Shown piece by piece: positions 55,274-64,000 of a stretch of 64,000 nt of DNA. Both the position numbers and the translations under genes were made by a program. The notes beneath the pieces are model-generated. The model worked only from the letters and a program-made list of their open reading frames with translations. It was not told the origin of the DNA and made no database searches. The stretch lies in NCBI RefSeq assembly GCF_900566075.1, contig NZ_UPHU01000001.1:3844325-3908324 (forward strand), written 5' to 3'. Positions within the stretch are counted from its first letter, which is position 1. Every line of letters starts with the position of its first letter. Origin of the DNA: Mycobacterium pseudokansasii. GTDB lineage: Bacteria > Actinomycetota > Actinomycetes > Mycobacteriales > Mycobacteriaceae.

Positions 55274-55816
55274 CCGCAAAGCCCCATCCAAAGAAGCCGC
55301 TAGCAATCGATGCGACGAATCAGCTGACGCGGGCATCCAGCATTTGAGGCAATGAATACCGTCCCGGGCATCGTGAGATGAGCATCCCGGCGCGCTGGGC
55401 GCGCGTTCCTGGCGGGAGGGAAGATGCTATGTCCTCAAGGTCACCTTGGCGGAGGCGGCTGCGTGGGGCGGACGCTTGTGGACGGGACAGCGACCGCGGC
55501 GCCAACGGCCGTTATTGCCTTGGAGCCGAAGAGCCCGAATGTGAGCCTGGTCAGGCGGACCACAACTTTCGGGAAGACGAACCGGAGTCGACAATCCACG
55601 ACCGGTGCATCGCCCCGAACACTCGATGCAAAACCTTGAGATGGCGCATTGAGATGCGGTCAACCGGCGCGCGCACGGGCACGCGAAGCCGGCTCCGGTG
55701 AACGCCGAAATGCGTTAGGACGCCGATCCTGTCCAACGACCGCGAACATGTTGTGCGACAACGGCCGGACCCGCGGCAGCGAAGGAGTGAAGTAGACAGG
55801 AGTAACCTCACCAAGC
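55274..55816. other. Intergenic region upstream of the DUF167 gene
   Basis: About 540 bases, the longest clearly empty stretch. Open frames on both strands are Arg/Ser-rich shadow translations with no recognisable motif. No RNA gene or repeat seen. It may hold decayed coding DNA, but no homology can be recognised by eye. Confidence 0.4.
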
Positions 55817-56047
55817 ATGACCGACATCCTCATGGTCAAGGCCAAGCCGGGCAGCCGCAAGGGGCCGCTGGTCGAAATCGGTCCTGACGGTGGGTTGACG
55901 ATCTACGTGCGCGAGCCGGCTGTGGACGGCAAGGCCAACGACGCGGTCGCGCGGTTACTGGCCACCCACCTGGGAGTGCCCAGGAGCCGGGTCCAGATGG
56001 TGTCCGGAGCGACGTCGAGTCACAAGCGCTTCCGCGTCAGCCGCTAG
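55817..56047 (+). CDS. DUF167 (YggU-like) protein
   Basis: 76 residues, the usual length. Family landmarks: VKAKPGSRKGPL, LTIYVREPAVDGKANDAVARLLATHLGVP and VQMVSGATSSHKRF. A widely conserved bacterial protein of unknown function, possibly nucleic-acid binding. ATG 55817. Confidence 0.93.
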   Translation: MTDILMVKAKPGSRKGPLVEIGPDGGLTIYVREPAVDGKANDAVARLLATHLGVPRSRVQMVSGATSSHKRFRVSR

Positions 56048-56113
56048 GCGCGCACGGCCAGGCGCCGGGCGCACCTCCCGACCTCTGATGCACACCGGTA
56101 GAGTCACCAATTC

Positions 56114-57106
56114 GTGCAGATCGCAGTCACCGGTGGCACCGGATATCTCGGCGCGCACATCGTCCGTGGACTGTTGACGGCCGGCCACCAGGTACGGCTC
56201 CTCGCCGAGCCCGGCTGGGACAATCCCCCACTGCTACATAAGTTTTCGGAATTCGGGGCGATCACCGTGCATCGCGGCGACGTGCGAGAGCCCGATACCG
56301 TTGCGCGGCTCGTCGACGACGCCGAAACCGTGCTGCACGGGGCCGGCGTCGTCGGCACCGACAACCGGCGCGAGAAGTTGATGTGGGAAGTCAACGCGTA
56401 TGCCACCGAGGCGGTGCTGCGTCAGGCGCATGAGCGTGGGCTGGACCCGATCGTCTCCCTCAACAGCTACAGCGCCCTCTTCCCGCCGCCGGGACCGGTG
56501 ATCGGACCGGACACTCCGACTGCGGCGGGCAGATCTGCCTACGCCAAGACAAAGGGCTACGCCGATCGAGTTGCCCGGCGGCTGCAAGACGAGGGTGCGC
56601 CCATCGTGTTGACCTATCCGTCCAGCGTCGTCGGCCGGGCCTACATGACGAACCCCGGAATCACCGAGCAGGGCTGGGCCACGATCGTCCGCACGGGTGT
56701 GGCACCGCGATTGCGCAACGCCGGGATGATGATGATCGACGTGCGAGACATCGCCGACGTACACGTGGCGTCGATGAGTCCGGGCCGCGGCCCGAAACGC
56801 TACCTGTGCGGCGGTGTGATGCTGAGCTTCGACGAGATGATCAGTGCGCTCGAGGCCGGCTGCGGGCGCCATATCAGACGAATCCCTCTGTCCAGCCGTA
56901 TGTTTCGGGCCGTCGGGAGGATCGCCGACGTCATCGGCGCGGTGCTGCCGCTGGGCGCCGGATTCAGTTTCGAAGCCGCACAACTGCTCACCGCGGCGAT
57001 ACCCACCGACGACTCGCGCACCCTGGCCGAACTCGGGGTGACCTGGCGCTCGCCCCGAGAGGCGATCATCGCGACCTTCGCGCATCGCAACGCCGACGAA
57101 ACATAA
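56114..57106 (+). CDS. NAD(P)-dependent epimerase (extended SDR)
   Basis: 330 residues. Rossmann motif AVTGGTGYLGAHIV at 4-17. The catalytic YxxxK is YAKTK in RSAYAKTKGYADRVA. The region VLTYPSSVVGRAY and the metal-independent C-terminal part follow. GTG 56114 starts directly at the first strand (MQIAVTGG). Mycobacteria encode many such proteins acting on sterols, quinones or nucleotide sugars; substrate unknown. Tail-to-tail with the WS/DGAT gene, 16 bases apart. Confidence 0.9.
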   Translation: MQIAVTGGTGYLGAHIVRGLLTAGHQVRLLAEPGWDNPPLLHKFSEFGAITVHRGDVREPDTVARLVDDAETVLHGAGVVGTDNRREKLMWEVNAYATEAVLRQAHERGLDPIVSLNSYSALFPPPGPVIGPDTPTAAGRSAYAKTKGYADRVARRLQDEGAPIVLTYPSSVVGRAYMTNPGITEQGWATIVRTGVAPRLRNAGMMMIDVRDIADVHVASMSPGRGPKRYLCGGVMLSFDEMISALEAGCGRHIRRIPLSSRMFRAVGRIADVIGAVLPLGAGFSFEAAQLLTAAIPTDDSRTLAELGVTWRSPREAIIATFAHRNADET

Positions 57107-57122
57107 GCGAGCCGTCCCGTCA

Positions 57123-58730
57123 TCAGGCAACCCCGGGGCTCGCCGCCAGCAACCGCTCAAAAGCCCCGGCAAACCCGTCGACGATCGTTTCATGATCGGG
57201 CACCAGGGTTTTGTCGCAGGCGATGCCCACCACCACGTTGCCGTTGTAGGTGGAAATCGTGAAGCTCATGGGCTGATTACCCGATACCGGTGCCCACCCG
57301 ACGATGCCCGCCACCTTGCTACCGGCCAGGTACACCGGCATCGGCGGGCCAGGAACGTTGGTGAAGGTGCCGATCGTGCGGTTGGTGAACAAGTCCACCG
57401 ATGCTTCATACAGCTGCCGATTGAATCCGGCGATGGTCTCCTGCAGGCGAAACGCCACGGCCGCCTCGTGGCCGTGCTTGATCCGGTTCATCCGGTTCTT
57501 GGCTACGGCCAGGACCCGGAGGGGATCGGCCTCATCGGTGGGCAGTTCGAGTTGTACGAGGGCGAACTCGTTACCGAGATTGTCAGGCAGCGTCACGTCG
57601 ACGGGTTTGAGGTTGACCGGAATCATGAAGGTCACCGCCGAGCAGCGGGCGTGGTGGGCCTGCAGGTAGTCGTGCAATGTTCCGGCCGCGCTGGTCACCA
57701 GCACGTCGTTGACCGTGCAGTTGTTCGCCCTGGCCACGGCCTTGACTTTGGCCAGCGGAATGGGCTCTGACCACGCCACCGCTTTGTCTTGGCCCGCGGT
57801 ACCCGTCCAGATCGTCGGGTCGTTGCGAGTGCCGAGCAGCAGCTTGCGCAGGATGTCCAGGTCACCAGGTGCGGCGGAGAACACGTCGACCAGCGTGCCA
57901 CTGCCGGGCAGCGTCGCCCGCATCATGGCGCCGACGGACTCGACGACGTCGGACGCCGCCGCCCGCGCCGAGGTGGTGATCGTGTGGCCGGCCCCCACCG
58001 GGTTCTGCAACGCCAAACGACCGAAACCGGTGGCACGACTAAGGATACGAGGCGCTGCGGCAGCCGCCCCGATCATGCCGGCAGCCACGTCCGTCGCCCG
58101 TCCGCCCGGGTCGCTCACCGTCTCTTCGATCAGCGACCTCGCGCGCTGCGCCGTAGCGGCCGCCCGGCCCGCTGCCGTGCGCAGTCGTTGCCGCATCGGC
58201 TGCCCCGGCGGGTGCGGCCGCGCCCCGTGCTGCATGACCCCGGGGCCGCGGATCGGACCTCCGGTGGGAGACGCGTCGAAAAGGCTCATCGCCAGTTCGA
58301 CCATGCGCATCCCGTCGGCGACGGCATGGTGCGTCCGCATGATGATAGCGCTGCCATCCCGGTAGCGGTTCACCCAAATCCCTTGCCAGAGTGGCCGGTT
58401 GCGGTCGAGCATTTCGGTGCGGTGGCTTGCGACCAGCACCTGCAGTTCGCGGCGGTCGTCGGGATCCTTCAGGTCCACAACCGTGACATGCCGCTCGAAG
58501 TCGAACTCGTCGTCGACCTCCCACCACCACGAGCCGTCGCGGTCCTTGACCGCCAGGCTGCGGAACACGGGATAGCGGGTCGTGAGCCTCTCCTCGATAA
58601 CTCGGCGCACCCGACTCCAGTCGAGCGGGTCGGTCGTCCAGACCACCGTGTCGACGACCATCAGGTTGTTCGGCCGGTCCATCTCCAGCCACAGGGAGTC
58701 CTGGATGCCGAGCCGGCGCCGCTCTGCCAC
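57123..58730 (-). CDS. Wax ester synthase/diacylglycerol acyltransferase (WS/DGAT)
   Basis: 535 residues, longer than the other three copies. Catalytic HHAVADG (134-140). An Ala/Arg-rich insert at about 170-260 (RTAAGRAAATAQRA...) accounts for the extra length and may be a flexible or membrane-contacting region. C-terminal NCTVNDVLVTSAAGTLHDYL and TFTNVPGPPMPVYLAG are typical. GTG 58730 follows a strong GGAGGTG site. The opening RRRLGIQDSLWLEMDRP differs from the common MxxLxxLDAxF start. Confidence 0.92.
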   Translation of the reverse strand: MAERRRLGIQDSLWLEMDRPNNLMVVDTVVWTTDPLDWSRVRRVIEERLTTRYPVFRSLAVKDRDGSWWWEVDDEFDFERHVTVVDLKDPDDRRELQVLVASHRTEMLDRNRPLWQGIWVNRYRDGSAIIMRTHHAVADGMRMVELAMSLFDASPTGGPIRGPGVMQHGARPHPPGQPMRQRLRTAAGRAAATAQRARSLIEETVSDPGGRATDVAAGMIGAAAAAPRILSRATGFGRLALQNPVGAGHTITTSARAAASDVVESVGAMMRATLPGSGTLVDVFSAAPGDLDILRKLLLGTRNDPTIWTGTAGQDKAVAWSEPIPLAKVKAVARANNCTVNDVLVTSAAGTLHDYLQAHHARCSAVTFMIPVNLKPVDVTLPDNLGNEFALVQLELPTDEADPLRVLAVAKNRMNRIKHGHEAAVAFRLQETIAGFNRQLYEASVDLFTNRTIGTFTNVPGPPMPVYLAGSKVAGIVGWAPVSGNQPMSFTISTYNGNVVVGIACDKTLVPDHETIVDGFAGAFERLLAASPGVA

Positions 58731-58949
58731 CTTGCACCTCCGCGAACGATCGACCGCAAGCCCGGGGTGCCCGCGCTTCGTATCCGAGAATCATGCGCCC
58801 AGCCGATGCGCGCGGGCTACCCCGGGTGGGGCTGGTGAGGCGCCGTGGGGACCGAGGGCGCGGTAGCAGACATTGCCACCGCTTGCCGACTGGCATTGAC
58901 AACGTGATTCGGAAAGAACTCCTGCCGTCGAGGCGAGCGGTCCATTGAG

Positions 58950-59354
58950 TCACTCCCCCGGCGGCTGCCCGTCCGTGATGGCAAACGGCGGCTGCAAATG
59001 CTCGAACATGGGGAAATGCCGCACATTCAGCGTCGCCAGTTCTAGGCCCCGCACGTCCGCCGTTGCACCGATGAGATAGTCGCCGAGTCCGATACCGTTG
59101 TGGCTGCGCCGATATCGGCGCATCATGTCTCCAGCGCGGCGAGCAATGATCTCAGTCACCGGCTCGACACGAAATGATGCAAGCAGGCGCCACACTTCGC
59201 GCCGCTCGACAGTCCGCATACCGCCGATCAGCTCCGCGATCGATACCACGCTCATTGTCAGGGGTCCGCGACTCCGAACATTGAGAAGCCAGTCGCGGGC
59301 GACGGCCACACCTCGCAAGTGCGCGATCAGCACATCGGAGTCGACCAGGATCAC
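58950..59354 (-). CDS. VapC-type PIN-domain toxin ribonuclease
   Basis: 134 residues. PIN acidic residues: Asp5 in LVDSDVLIAHLRG, Glu in SVVSIAELIGGM, and Asp in GLGDYLIGATA, followed by LNVRHFPMF. VapC toxins cut specific tRNAs or rRNA with Mg2+. GTG 59354 overlaps the antitoxin stop (GTGA), giving coupled translation; GTG 59369 is an alternative five codons upstream. The Pro-rich tail (ITDGQPPGE) is normal. Confidence 0.93.
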   Translation of the reverse strand: MILVDSDVLIAHLRGVAVARDWLLNVRSRGPLTMSVVSIAELIGGMRTVERREVWRLLASFRVEPVTEIIARRAGDMMRRYRRSHNGIGLGDYLIGATADVRGLELATLNVRHFPMFEHLQPPFAITDGQPPGE

Positions 59355-59608
59355 GACGTCCCGCGCCACACTCGGGCGAGGTGCTCCTCCCGATAGCCAG
59401 GAAAACGCCCCGGCAAGTCAACGTCTCGAAGCGTACCGAAGGAATCGTCGATCGCTTTCAGATCCGACGCCAGGTTGTCGTCAGCGCTGGCCAGAGCGCG
59501 CTCGAGCAGCTGGCGGATAAGTTCGGCCCGCGACACACCTTGCTGTTTCGCTAACCGGTCGAGGCTCGCGGTCTGCTGCTCGTCAAGGTAGATGTTGGTG
59601 CGACGCAT
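59351..59608 (-). CDS. VapB-type ribbon-helix-helix antitoxin
   Basis: 85 residues. The N-terminal RHH fold is readable: strand RRTNIYLDEQQTASLDRLA then helices (GVSRAELIRQLLERAL). The C-terminal half (DLPGRFPGYREEHLARVW) should wrap around the toxin. It precedes and overlaps the toxin, the standard antitoxin-first order, and probably represses its own promoter just upstream, where an AT-rich stretch (TATTATAC-like, near 59612-59625) is seen. Confidence 0.92.
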   Translation of the reverse strand: MRRTNIYLDEQQTASLDRLAKQQGVSRAELIRQLLERALASADDNLASDLKAIDDSFGTLRDVDLPGRFPGYREEHLARVWRGTS

Positions 59609-59991
59609 ACACCATATTATACATCACAACTGGATTAGCCAGGCGTCCCCTTCACCATTCCGACGCTAACTCAAAGTGGTGTGGCACTGTTGGTTTGACC
59701 GCACAGGGGCCGCTCGTTGGGCGGCGATTTGGCTCAGTTCAGCGTTCAAGTCGGCCTCTGATTTGGTAGCCGCGTCCCGATCCTGGGTCTAGGCGCCGGG
59801 CGGTGTTTTCATGACCCAGGTGACTTATGTTGCCACGCATGGCTATTCGCTGTCGTAGCCTCACCCAACCCGTGGGCATCACGGCGGCGATAACTCGCTG
59901 GTTGATCCCGACGGTAGCGCGAGGCCCGGGCCGGTCGACACCGGCGCTACCATTTCCGCACCCGTTTGCTGGCGATCAGGGAGGACAACGC
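59609..59991. other. Intergenic region between VapB and methyltransferase genes
   Basis: About 380 bases with divergent genes. The methyltransferase frame stays open back to 59827 but that part has no methyltransferase character. Contains the VapBC promoter on its left side. No RNA or repeat identified. Confidence 0.4.
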
Positions 59992-60651
59992 GTGGCGCTC
60001 ACGGTGGGCGAGGCCCGTTCGCTCTACGACCGGATCGGTCGCGTCCAGGACTGGCAGGCCTTCTATGAGGACACGACAATAAACCGGCTCGTGGCAAATG
60101 CCGCCCTCGCCGGGGACCAGACGATTTTTGAGTTCGGTTGCGGCACTGGTCGGTTAGCCGCGCGTCTGCTGGCGTCGCTGCCGCCTACGGTCAACTACCT
60201 CGGCGTCGACGTCAGCCCGGTGATGGTCAGCTTGGCCACCCGTCGAGTCGCCGCCAGGGCCAAGCAGGCCCGAATAGTGCTTGTCGACGGCTCGCTGCCG
60301 CTACCCGCCGATGACGGGTGCGCGGACCGAGTGCTGTCTACGTTTGTGTTCGATCTGCTCGACGAAGCCTACGCCCGGACCGTGCTCGACGATCTGCGGC
60401 GGATCCTCGCACCCAACGGCCGGCTCTGCATAGCCAGCCTGGGCCACGGAGATCGGCTGGCCGAACGAGCCATCTCGCGAACTTGGATGAGGCTATGGCG
60501 GTTTGCGCCAAAGGTTTTGGGCGGGTGTCGTCTCGTCAGCGTGACCGCTCTGCTGGAACACGGCTGGAATGTCGAGCATCACTCGCGCGTGCATCGATTG
60601 GGGCTTGTCATGGATGTCGTGATCGCAACTCCGGACACACGCCAACGATGA
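59992..60651 (+). CDS. SAM-dependent class I methyltransferase
   Basis: 219 residues. SAM motif I is FEFGCGTGRLAARLL, motif II carries the acidic residue in YLGVDVSPVMV, and VLSTFVFDLLDEA is the post-II region. RRILAPNGRLCIAS matches motif III. Substrate unknown; small-molecule or lipid/quinone methylation is possible. GTG 59992 is selected because AGGGAGGA precedes it at about 7 bases and the domain begins right after it. Confidence 0.9.
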   Translation: MALTVGEARSLYDRIGRVQDWQAFYEDTTINRLVANAALAGDQTIFEFGCGTGRLAARLLASLPPTVNYLGVDVSPVMVSLATRRVAARAKQARIVLVDGSLPLPADDGCADRVLSTFVFDLLDEAYARTVLDDLRRILAPNGRLCIASLGHGDRLAERAISRTWMRLWRFAPKVLGGCRLVSVTALLEHGWNVEHHSRVHRLGLVMDVVIATPDTRQR

Positions 60652-60828
60652 CGGCGCCTCGGCCGATGCGGGTTAGCACTGCCAACCGCGAGGTGGCGCG
60701 CATCTCGGAGAGCAGATCCGGCGACAACAAACATTGAGAAGCGGGCGAACTGCCCACGATGCCGAATGCGCCCATGACGAGAACAGAATCGAGAGCCATA
60801 GCGGCTCTCGCCGCAATAGCCGGATAGG

Positions 60829-62301
60829 CTACCGGTGATGGGCGGGCGCGGGGGCTGGTTTCGGTCTCGACCCGGTGCCGAGATCTGCACGCGGCAGTAG
60901 TTCAGCGAACGACGCGTCCATGCACTCGCCGTAGTGCTCGATATCCGGCAGCACGGCCGGGCAGCCGTTGATGCTGACGAGCATGCGTCCGCAATAGCTG
61001 ACCGCGCTGTGCATCAACCCGTTTCGTTGCGAGAATGGGGTGAAACCATAGCTCGCGATCATCCGAGCACCGACAAGGTAGATCGGGGACTGCGAACCGC
61101 GCATGGTGGTCACGTACGTGTTGGCGACCCACGACGTGTCCCAGTACTGCCCGAGGTGTGCCGCCCTTGCGAGACGGATCGCCGGGACTAGCAGGGAGCC
61201 CGGCAAGAACTCGGCGTACTCGACGAAAGAGCGCGGACCCACCGCCTCGATGAAGGCCTTCGAGCGGGCGCTGGACTCGTGCACGGCCCGCAGCCGGGAT
61301 ACCGGGTCGGCGATGTTCGTGCCGAGCGATGCACGGGCCACTGCAAGCTGATTCGCCCCGCGCCGTCCCTTGACGTGCTCCTGCATCGCGATGACCGTGA
61401 CGAGCGACGATTCGGGCAACTCCCCCTTGTCCAGCAGATAGCGGCGCAGCGCGCCCCCGATGCCCGCAAGCACGACGTCGTTGACCGTGGCTGCCGGCAC
61501 CTGCGTGCGTGCGGCCCGGATTGCGGCCAGGTCGTAGGCTCGTCCGTCGAAATTGCGACGGCCATCGGTGCGGTCGTTGAACCGGGTGTGGGGCACGCCG
61601 CCGAAAAGTCCTTGCTCCACCTGACCTGTCGACCTCAATCGGGTCATCGCTGCGGGCAGCCGAGCCAGGACGGGAACGCCGTGTCTGGCCGCAGACAGCA
61701 GTCGGGGCGGTCGTCGGGCATAGCTGACCGCGGCGCGGACGAGCAGATTCAGCGGCGACGGGCGCCGCTCCGGGCTCCACTCGTCCGCCGGCGCTGGCCG
61801 GGTTTCCGGGGTGGGGTCATGCAGCGCGCCGACGATGCCCATGCCCGTGATGCCGTCGACCGCCGAATGATGCATCTTGAAGCACACCACGAAGGCATCG
61901 TCCGGGAATCCCTCGATCTTGCCGAGCCCGTCGATGAAGTAGCACTCCCAGGGAGGCCGGCTCAGATCCATGCGTCGAGCATGCAGTTGTGACACCAGCT
62001 CACAGAGCTCCCGCCAGTCACCGGGGCGGGGCAAGGTCAGGTGGTGCAGGTGCCGGCTCAGCTCGAAGTTCTTGTCGCGCACCCAGTACGGGTGATCCAG
62101 ATCGAAGGGGACCCGAGCCAGCGCCGAGCGAAAAGCGCGGTCCGCGCCAAGCCGGGAGCCGATATGCGCGGCGACATCGTCGAAGCTGACAGTGCCGCCC
62201 GGAGCCGTCGACGGGTCGTAGATCGCGAACGAGCTGACGTGCGCCCCGCCGGCAGCTTCGAAGTACACGAACGCGGCGTCCAAACCGCTCAATTGCTCCA
62301 T
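60829..62301 (-). CDS. Wax ester synthase/diacylglycerol acyltransferase (WS/DGAT)
   Basis: 490 residues, starting MEQLSGLDAAFVYFE as expected for the family. Catalytic HHSAVDG (144-150). C-terminal landmarks: ATVNDVVLAGIGGALRRYLL, RGANQLAVARASLGT and YGFTPFSQRNGLMHSAVSY. ATG 62301 is chosen over GTG 62307 because it fits the family start and has AGGTGA just upstream. Fourth WS/DGAT of the window; storage lipid synthesis expected, individual specificity unknown. Confidence 0.93.
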   Translation of the reverse strand: MEQLSGLDAAFVYFEAAGGAHVSSFAIYDPSTAPGGTVSFDDVAAHIGSRLGADRAFRSALARVPFDLDHPYWVRDKNFELSRHLHHLTLPRPGDWRELCELVSQLHARRMDLSRPPWECYFIDGLGKIEGFPDDAFVVCFKMHHSAVDGITGMGIVGALHDPTPETRPAPADEWSPERRPSPLNLLVRAAVSYARRPPRLLSAARHGVPVLARLPAAMTRLRSTGQVEQGLFGGVPHTRFNDRTDGRRNFDGRAYDLAAIRAARTQVPAATVNDVVLAGIGGALRRYLLDKGELPESSLVTVIAMQEHVKGRRGANQLAVARASLGTNIADPVSRLRAVHESSARSKAFIEAVGPRSFVEYAEFLPGSLLVPAIRLARAAHLGQYWDTSWVANTYVTTMRGSQSPIYLVGARMIASYGFTPFSQRNGLMHSAVSYCGRMLVSINGCPAVLPDIEHYGECMDASFAELLPRADLGTGSRPKPAPAPAHHR

Positions 62302-62524
62302 CGTCACCTAGCCCGATAATCGATCGAATGCGGTCAAGCCCAATGCGCGCCGCTGTTGAGTTCGGTGGCTAGACGCAACCTCGCAGACGATGCCGTTCTT
62401 ACAAGGTGAGCCAAGTCGCTGATGCTGCCGCGTGGCTAGAGGCAAAGGTCCACTACGCCGATAGCAGCGGGTGCCGAATCCGGAGACACGCCGACAATTC
62501 CCTGGCGAGGGGCGATTGAACCCA

Positions 62525-63184
62525 CTATGTCGACAGCACATTGTCGAGCTCGCGCAGCGCTGCCGCGGCCCGCGCGATGCCGTGCTCGGCGCAGAAGCGC
62601 ACCGCGTCACGAACGCCGTCCTTGCCGAGACCGGCATCGAGCGCGAGTTCGACGTGCCGGCGGAAAGACTCGCCGAGAGCCTGCAGGGCGACATCGGAAG
62701 TCAGCGCCATGATGGCGCGCTCTCGCATGCTGAGCCGGTCCTCCGACCACGCCCGCGACAACTGCCGATCAATGAATTCGGTGGTCCATTCGTCGCCGGT
62801 GTCGAGGTGTCCTACCGCGGCGTCCACGACAGCGGGTGCCGGCAATTCGTCGAGATCACTGGTGTCCATGCCGATCTCGGTGGCGACCTGCTGCAGCCGG
62901 GCAAGTGCGTCGGCGACCGCCGGATAACCCGAATACGGGGCGACAAACCGGATCGCGGCCAACAGGTCGGCGTAGCTCAGACCGTGCATGGTGGCCGCGG
63001 TGACGTGCATCCGGAACGCCAGCCCCAGGGTCGGACGGCAGATATCCATGGCCAGGTTCTGCATGAGCTTCTCCCGTGCGCTCGTCCCGGGCAGCGAGAA
63101 CGTAGCCGCCCCCACGTCCAGTGCGAGTCTCTCGAACTGCGGATCCACCTCACCAAGCGGACTGCTCGGTAACTCCACCGTCAC
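62525..63184 (-). CDS. Carboxymuconolactone decarboxylase-like (AhpD-fold) protein
   Basis: 219 residues, all-alpha, apparently with two related halves: one with FRMHVTAATMHGLSYADLLAAIRFVAPYSGYP and one with FRRHVELALDAGLGKDGVRDAVRFCAEHGI. Both have the CMD pattern R/HVxxAxxxGxxxxxL. The CxxC of AhpD is absent, so it should not be a thiol peroxidase partner. GTG 63184 follows AAGGGGGAG. Likely co-transcribed with the F420-type gene upstream at 63230-63631. Confidence 0.75.
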   Translation of the reverse strand: MTVELPSSPLGEVDPQFERLALDVGAATFSLPGTSAREKLMQNLAMDICRPTLGLAFRMHVTAATMHGLSYADLLAAIRFVAPYSGYPAVADALARLQQVATEIGMDTSDLDELPAPAVVDAAVGHLDTGDEWTTEFIDRQLSRAWSEDRLSMRERAIMALTSDVALQALGESFRRHVELALDAGLGKDGVRDAVRFCAEHGIARAAAALRELDNVLST

Positions 63185-63229
63185 TCTGCTCCCCCTTTCC
63201 CAAGCCGCCACAACGGAATTCGGCCGGGA

Positions 63230-63631
63230 TCAGCCTGCTGGTACCAGCTCGCGCACCACGTCGAGCTTGAGGAATTCCGGCGCCTTGATCACCCTGCGGA
63301 GCATGAAGCGGATGAACGGCGGCATGCCGTTCGCCATCTCGTCACGAAATAGTGTCGGGGCGCCGAGCTGGTAGTGCCGCCGCCTGGTCTGCAGTTCGCA
63401 GCCGCCCGCGGCGAGCACATTACGCACCCAGTCGGTGCCGGGGCCGTAGGTCAGTGCGACGACAAATTCGTTGTCGCGGCGGAAGACCCACAGCGGTGTG
63501 CGAAAGACGCGGCCAGATGTGCGACCGCGGTGGATGACGACCCCCCATCCCGGCGCCCAGGTGGCGACGTACTTGGTGACGCGATTGAGTCCCAACTTGT
63601 TGGCTTGGGCAACCCATCGTGGTGCCGGCAT
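63230..63631 (-). CDS. Deazaflavin (F420)-dependent nitroreductase family protein
   Basis: 133 residues, a compact Ddn-type split barrel: VVIHRGRTSGRVFRTPLWVF at about 31-50 equals the GRxTGxxRxxPL signature, followed by EFVVALTYGPGTDWVRNVLAAG, a very typical segment for the family. GAGGAG precedes ATG 63631. Start-to-start divergent from a TetR gene 83 bases away, which is its likely regulator. Probably reduces a small electrophile or quinone with F420H2. Confidence 0.88.
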   Translation of the reverse strand: MPAPRWVAQANKLGLNRVTKYVATWAPGWGVVIHRGRTSGRVFRTPLWVFRRDNEFVVALTYGPGTDWVRNVLAAGGCELQTRRRHYQLGAPTLFRDEMANGMPPFIRFMLRRVIKAPEFLKLDVVRELVPAG

Positions 63632-63714
63632 TTTAAACTCCTCACTTGTGGAATTTATATGTTTAGGCTAACGCTCGCGGACACAGAAGTCAACGACTGT
63701 AGAATTTCGGAACT

Positions 63715-64000
63715 ATGCGCCCGATTGGACGACGCCCCGGTAATCCCGACACCCGCAACGCGATCGTCACGACCGCTCGTCGGTTGTTCGCCGACTCTGG
63801 ATATGAAAAGACGTCGGTCCGCGACATTGCGACCGCCGCCGGCGTTGACCCGGCCCTGATCCGGCACTATTTCGGCAGCAAGGCCGAGCTGTTCCGGTCC
63901 ACCGTGGGCTGGCCGTTCGAGTCGGACGAGATCAGCGCGCGCGTCGTCAGTGGCGATCGCGGCGACATCGGCGCGCGGCTGACCCGGGTGTTCTTCGAGG
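63715..64000 (+). CDS. TetR family transcriptional regulator, N-terminal part
   Basis: Runs off the right edge. The first 95 residues show the TetR DNA-binding domain: NAIVTTARRLFADSGYEKTSVRDIATAAGV..ALIRHYFGSKAELF. The ligand domain is mostly outside. Start ATG 63715; a TAGGCT -10-like hexamer is at 63664-63669. Divergent from the F420-type gene, so it probably represses that operon and itself. Confidence 0.9.
   Translation, partial: MRPIGRRPGNPDTRNAIVTTARRLFADSGYEKTSVRDIATAAGVDPALIRHYFGSKAELFRSTVGWPFESDEISARVVSGDRGDIGARLTRVFFE

Noticed and set aside
63658..63676. Partial IdeR (iron box) match between the F420-type and TetR genes
   Set aside because: The central ten bases match the iron box, but both outer parts do not; TAGGCT there is better explained as a -10 hexamer.
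1..64000. tRNA genes, CRISPR arrays, insertion sequences or prophage genes
   Set aside because: No T-loop-like GGTTCGAATCC pattern in the gaps, no regularly spaced repeats, and no transposase, integrase or phage protein motifs were found.

Overview
The window is high-GC DNA from a mycobacterium, most likely a slow grower rich in accessory genes. The evidence is a tandem PE/PPE/Esx (type VII secretion substrate) array, four wax ester synthase/diacylglycerol acyltransferase (WS/DGAT) genes, two deazaflavin (F420)-type nitroreductases, a PknD-like kinase, a VapBC pair and a FadD11-like acyl-CoA ligase. The species cannot be fixed from sequence alone. I see no rRNA, tRNA, CRISPR array, insertion sequence or prophage.

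Layout. 1-6.6 kb: the end of a DUF202 membrane protein, a type II haloacid dehalogenase, a cyclase/NB-ARC-like ATPase without the LuxR tail, a long hairpin, and a Ser/Thr kinase with a six-bladed NHL sensor. 6.8-13.3 kb: PE-PPE-EsxG-EsxH, PE-PPE-EsxG-EsxH, then PE-PPE alone; these are relatives of the ESX-3 substrates with no secretion machinery beside them. 13.6-15 kb: a small membrane protein, a strong shared terminator and a formyltransferase ruined by frameshifts. 15-18.6 kb: two WS/DGATs around an F420-type enzyme. 18.7-28.6 kb: a tightly overlapping redox/central-carbon operon (GltD-like flavoprotein with ferredoxin domain, pyruvate:ferredoxin oxidoreductase, dihydroorotate-dehydrogenase-like protein, PEP synthase) facing a phosphofructokinase.

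28.7-34.5 kb is a catabolic neighbourhood: YCII protein, haloalkane dehalogenase, an operon of two M24-fold proteins (one with its metal site lost) plus a VOC protein, and a divergent P450. 34.5-47.7 kb carries a frameshifted sterol-desaturase-family gene, an FAD-linked oxidase, a secreted GH92 mannosidase, an ACT-domain threonine ammonia-lyase, a FadD11-like ligase with a frameshifted acyltransferase, an excalibur protein, an epimerase, and an SDR/EthD-like pair.

48.9-54.7 kb holds the most striking object: a single 1285-residue protein joining an FGGY sugar kinase, a D-2-hydroxyacid dehydrogenase, an SCP2 sterol-carrier domain and a class II aldolase, with the expected catalytic residues visible in all three enzyme domains, followed by an aldehyde dehydrogenase. 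It looks like a carbohydrate or acid-sugar catabolic pathway compressed into one polypeptide. 55-64 kb: a second excalibur protein, DUF167, an epimerase, two more WS/DGATs, VapBC, a methyltransferase, a carboxymuconolactone-decarboxylase-like protein, an F420-type enzyme and a divergent TetR regulator cut by the window edge.
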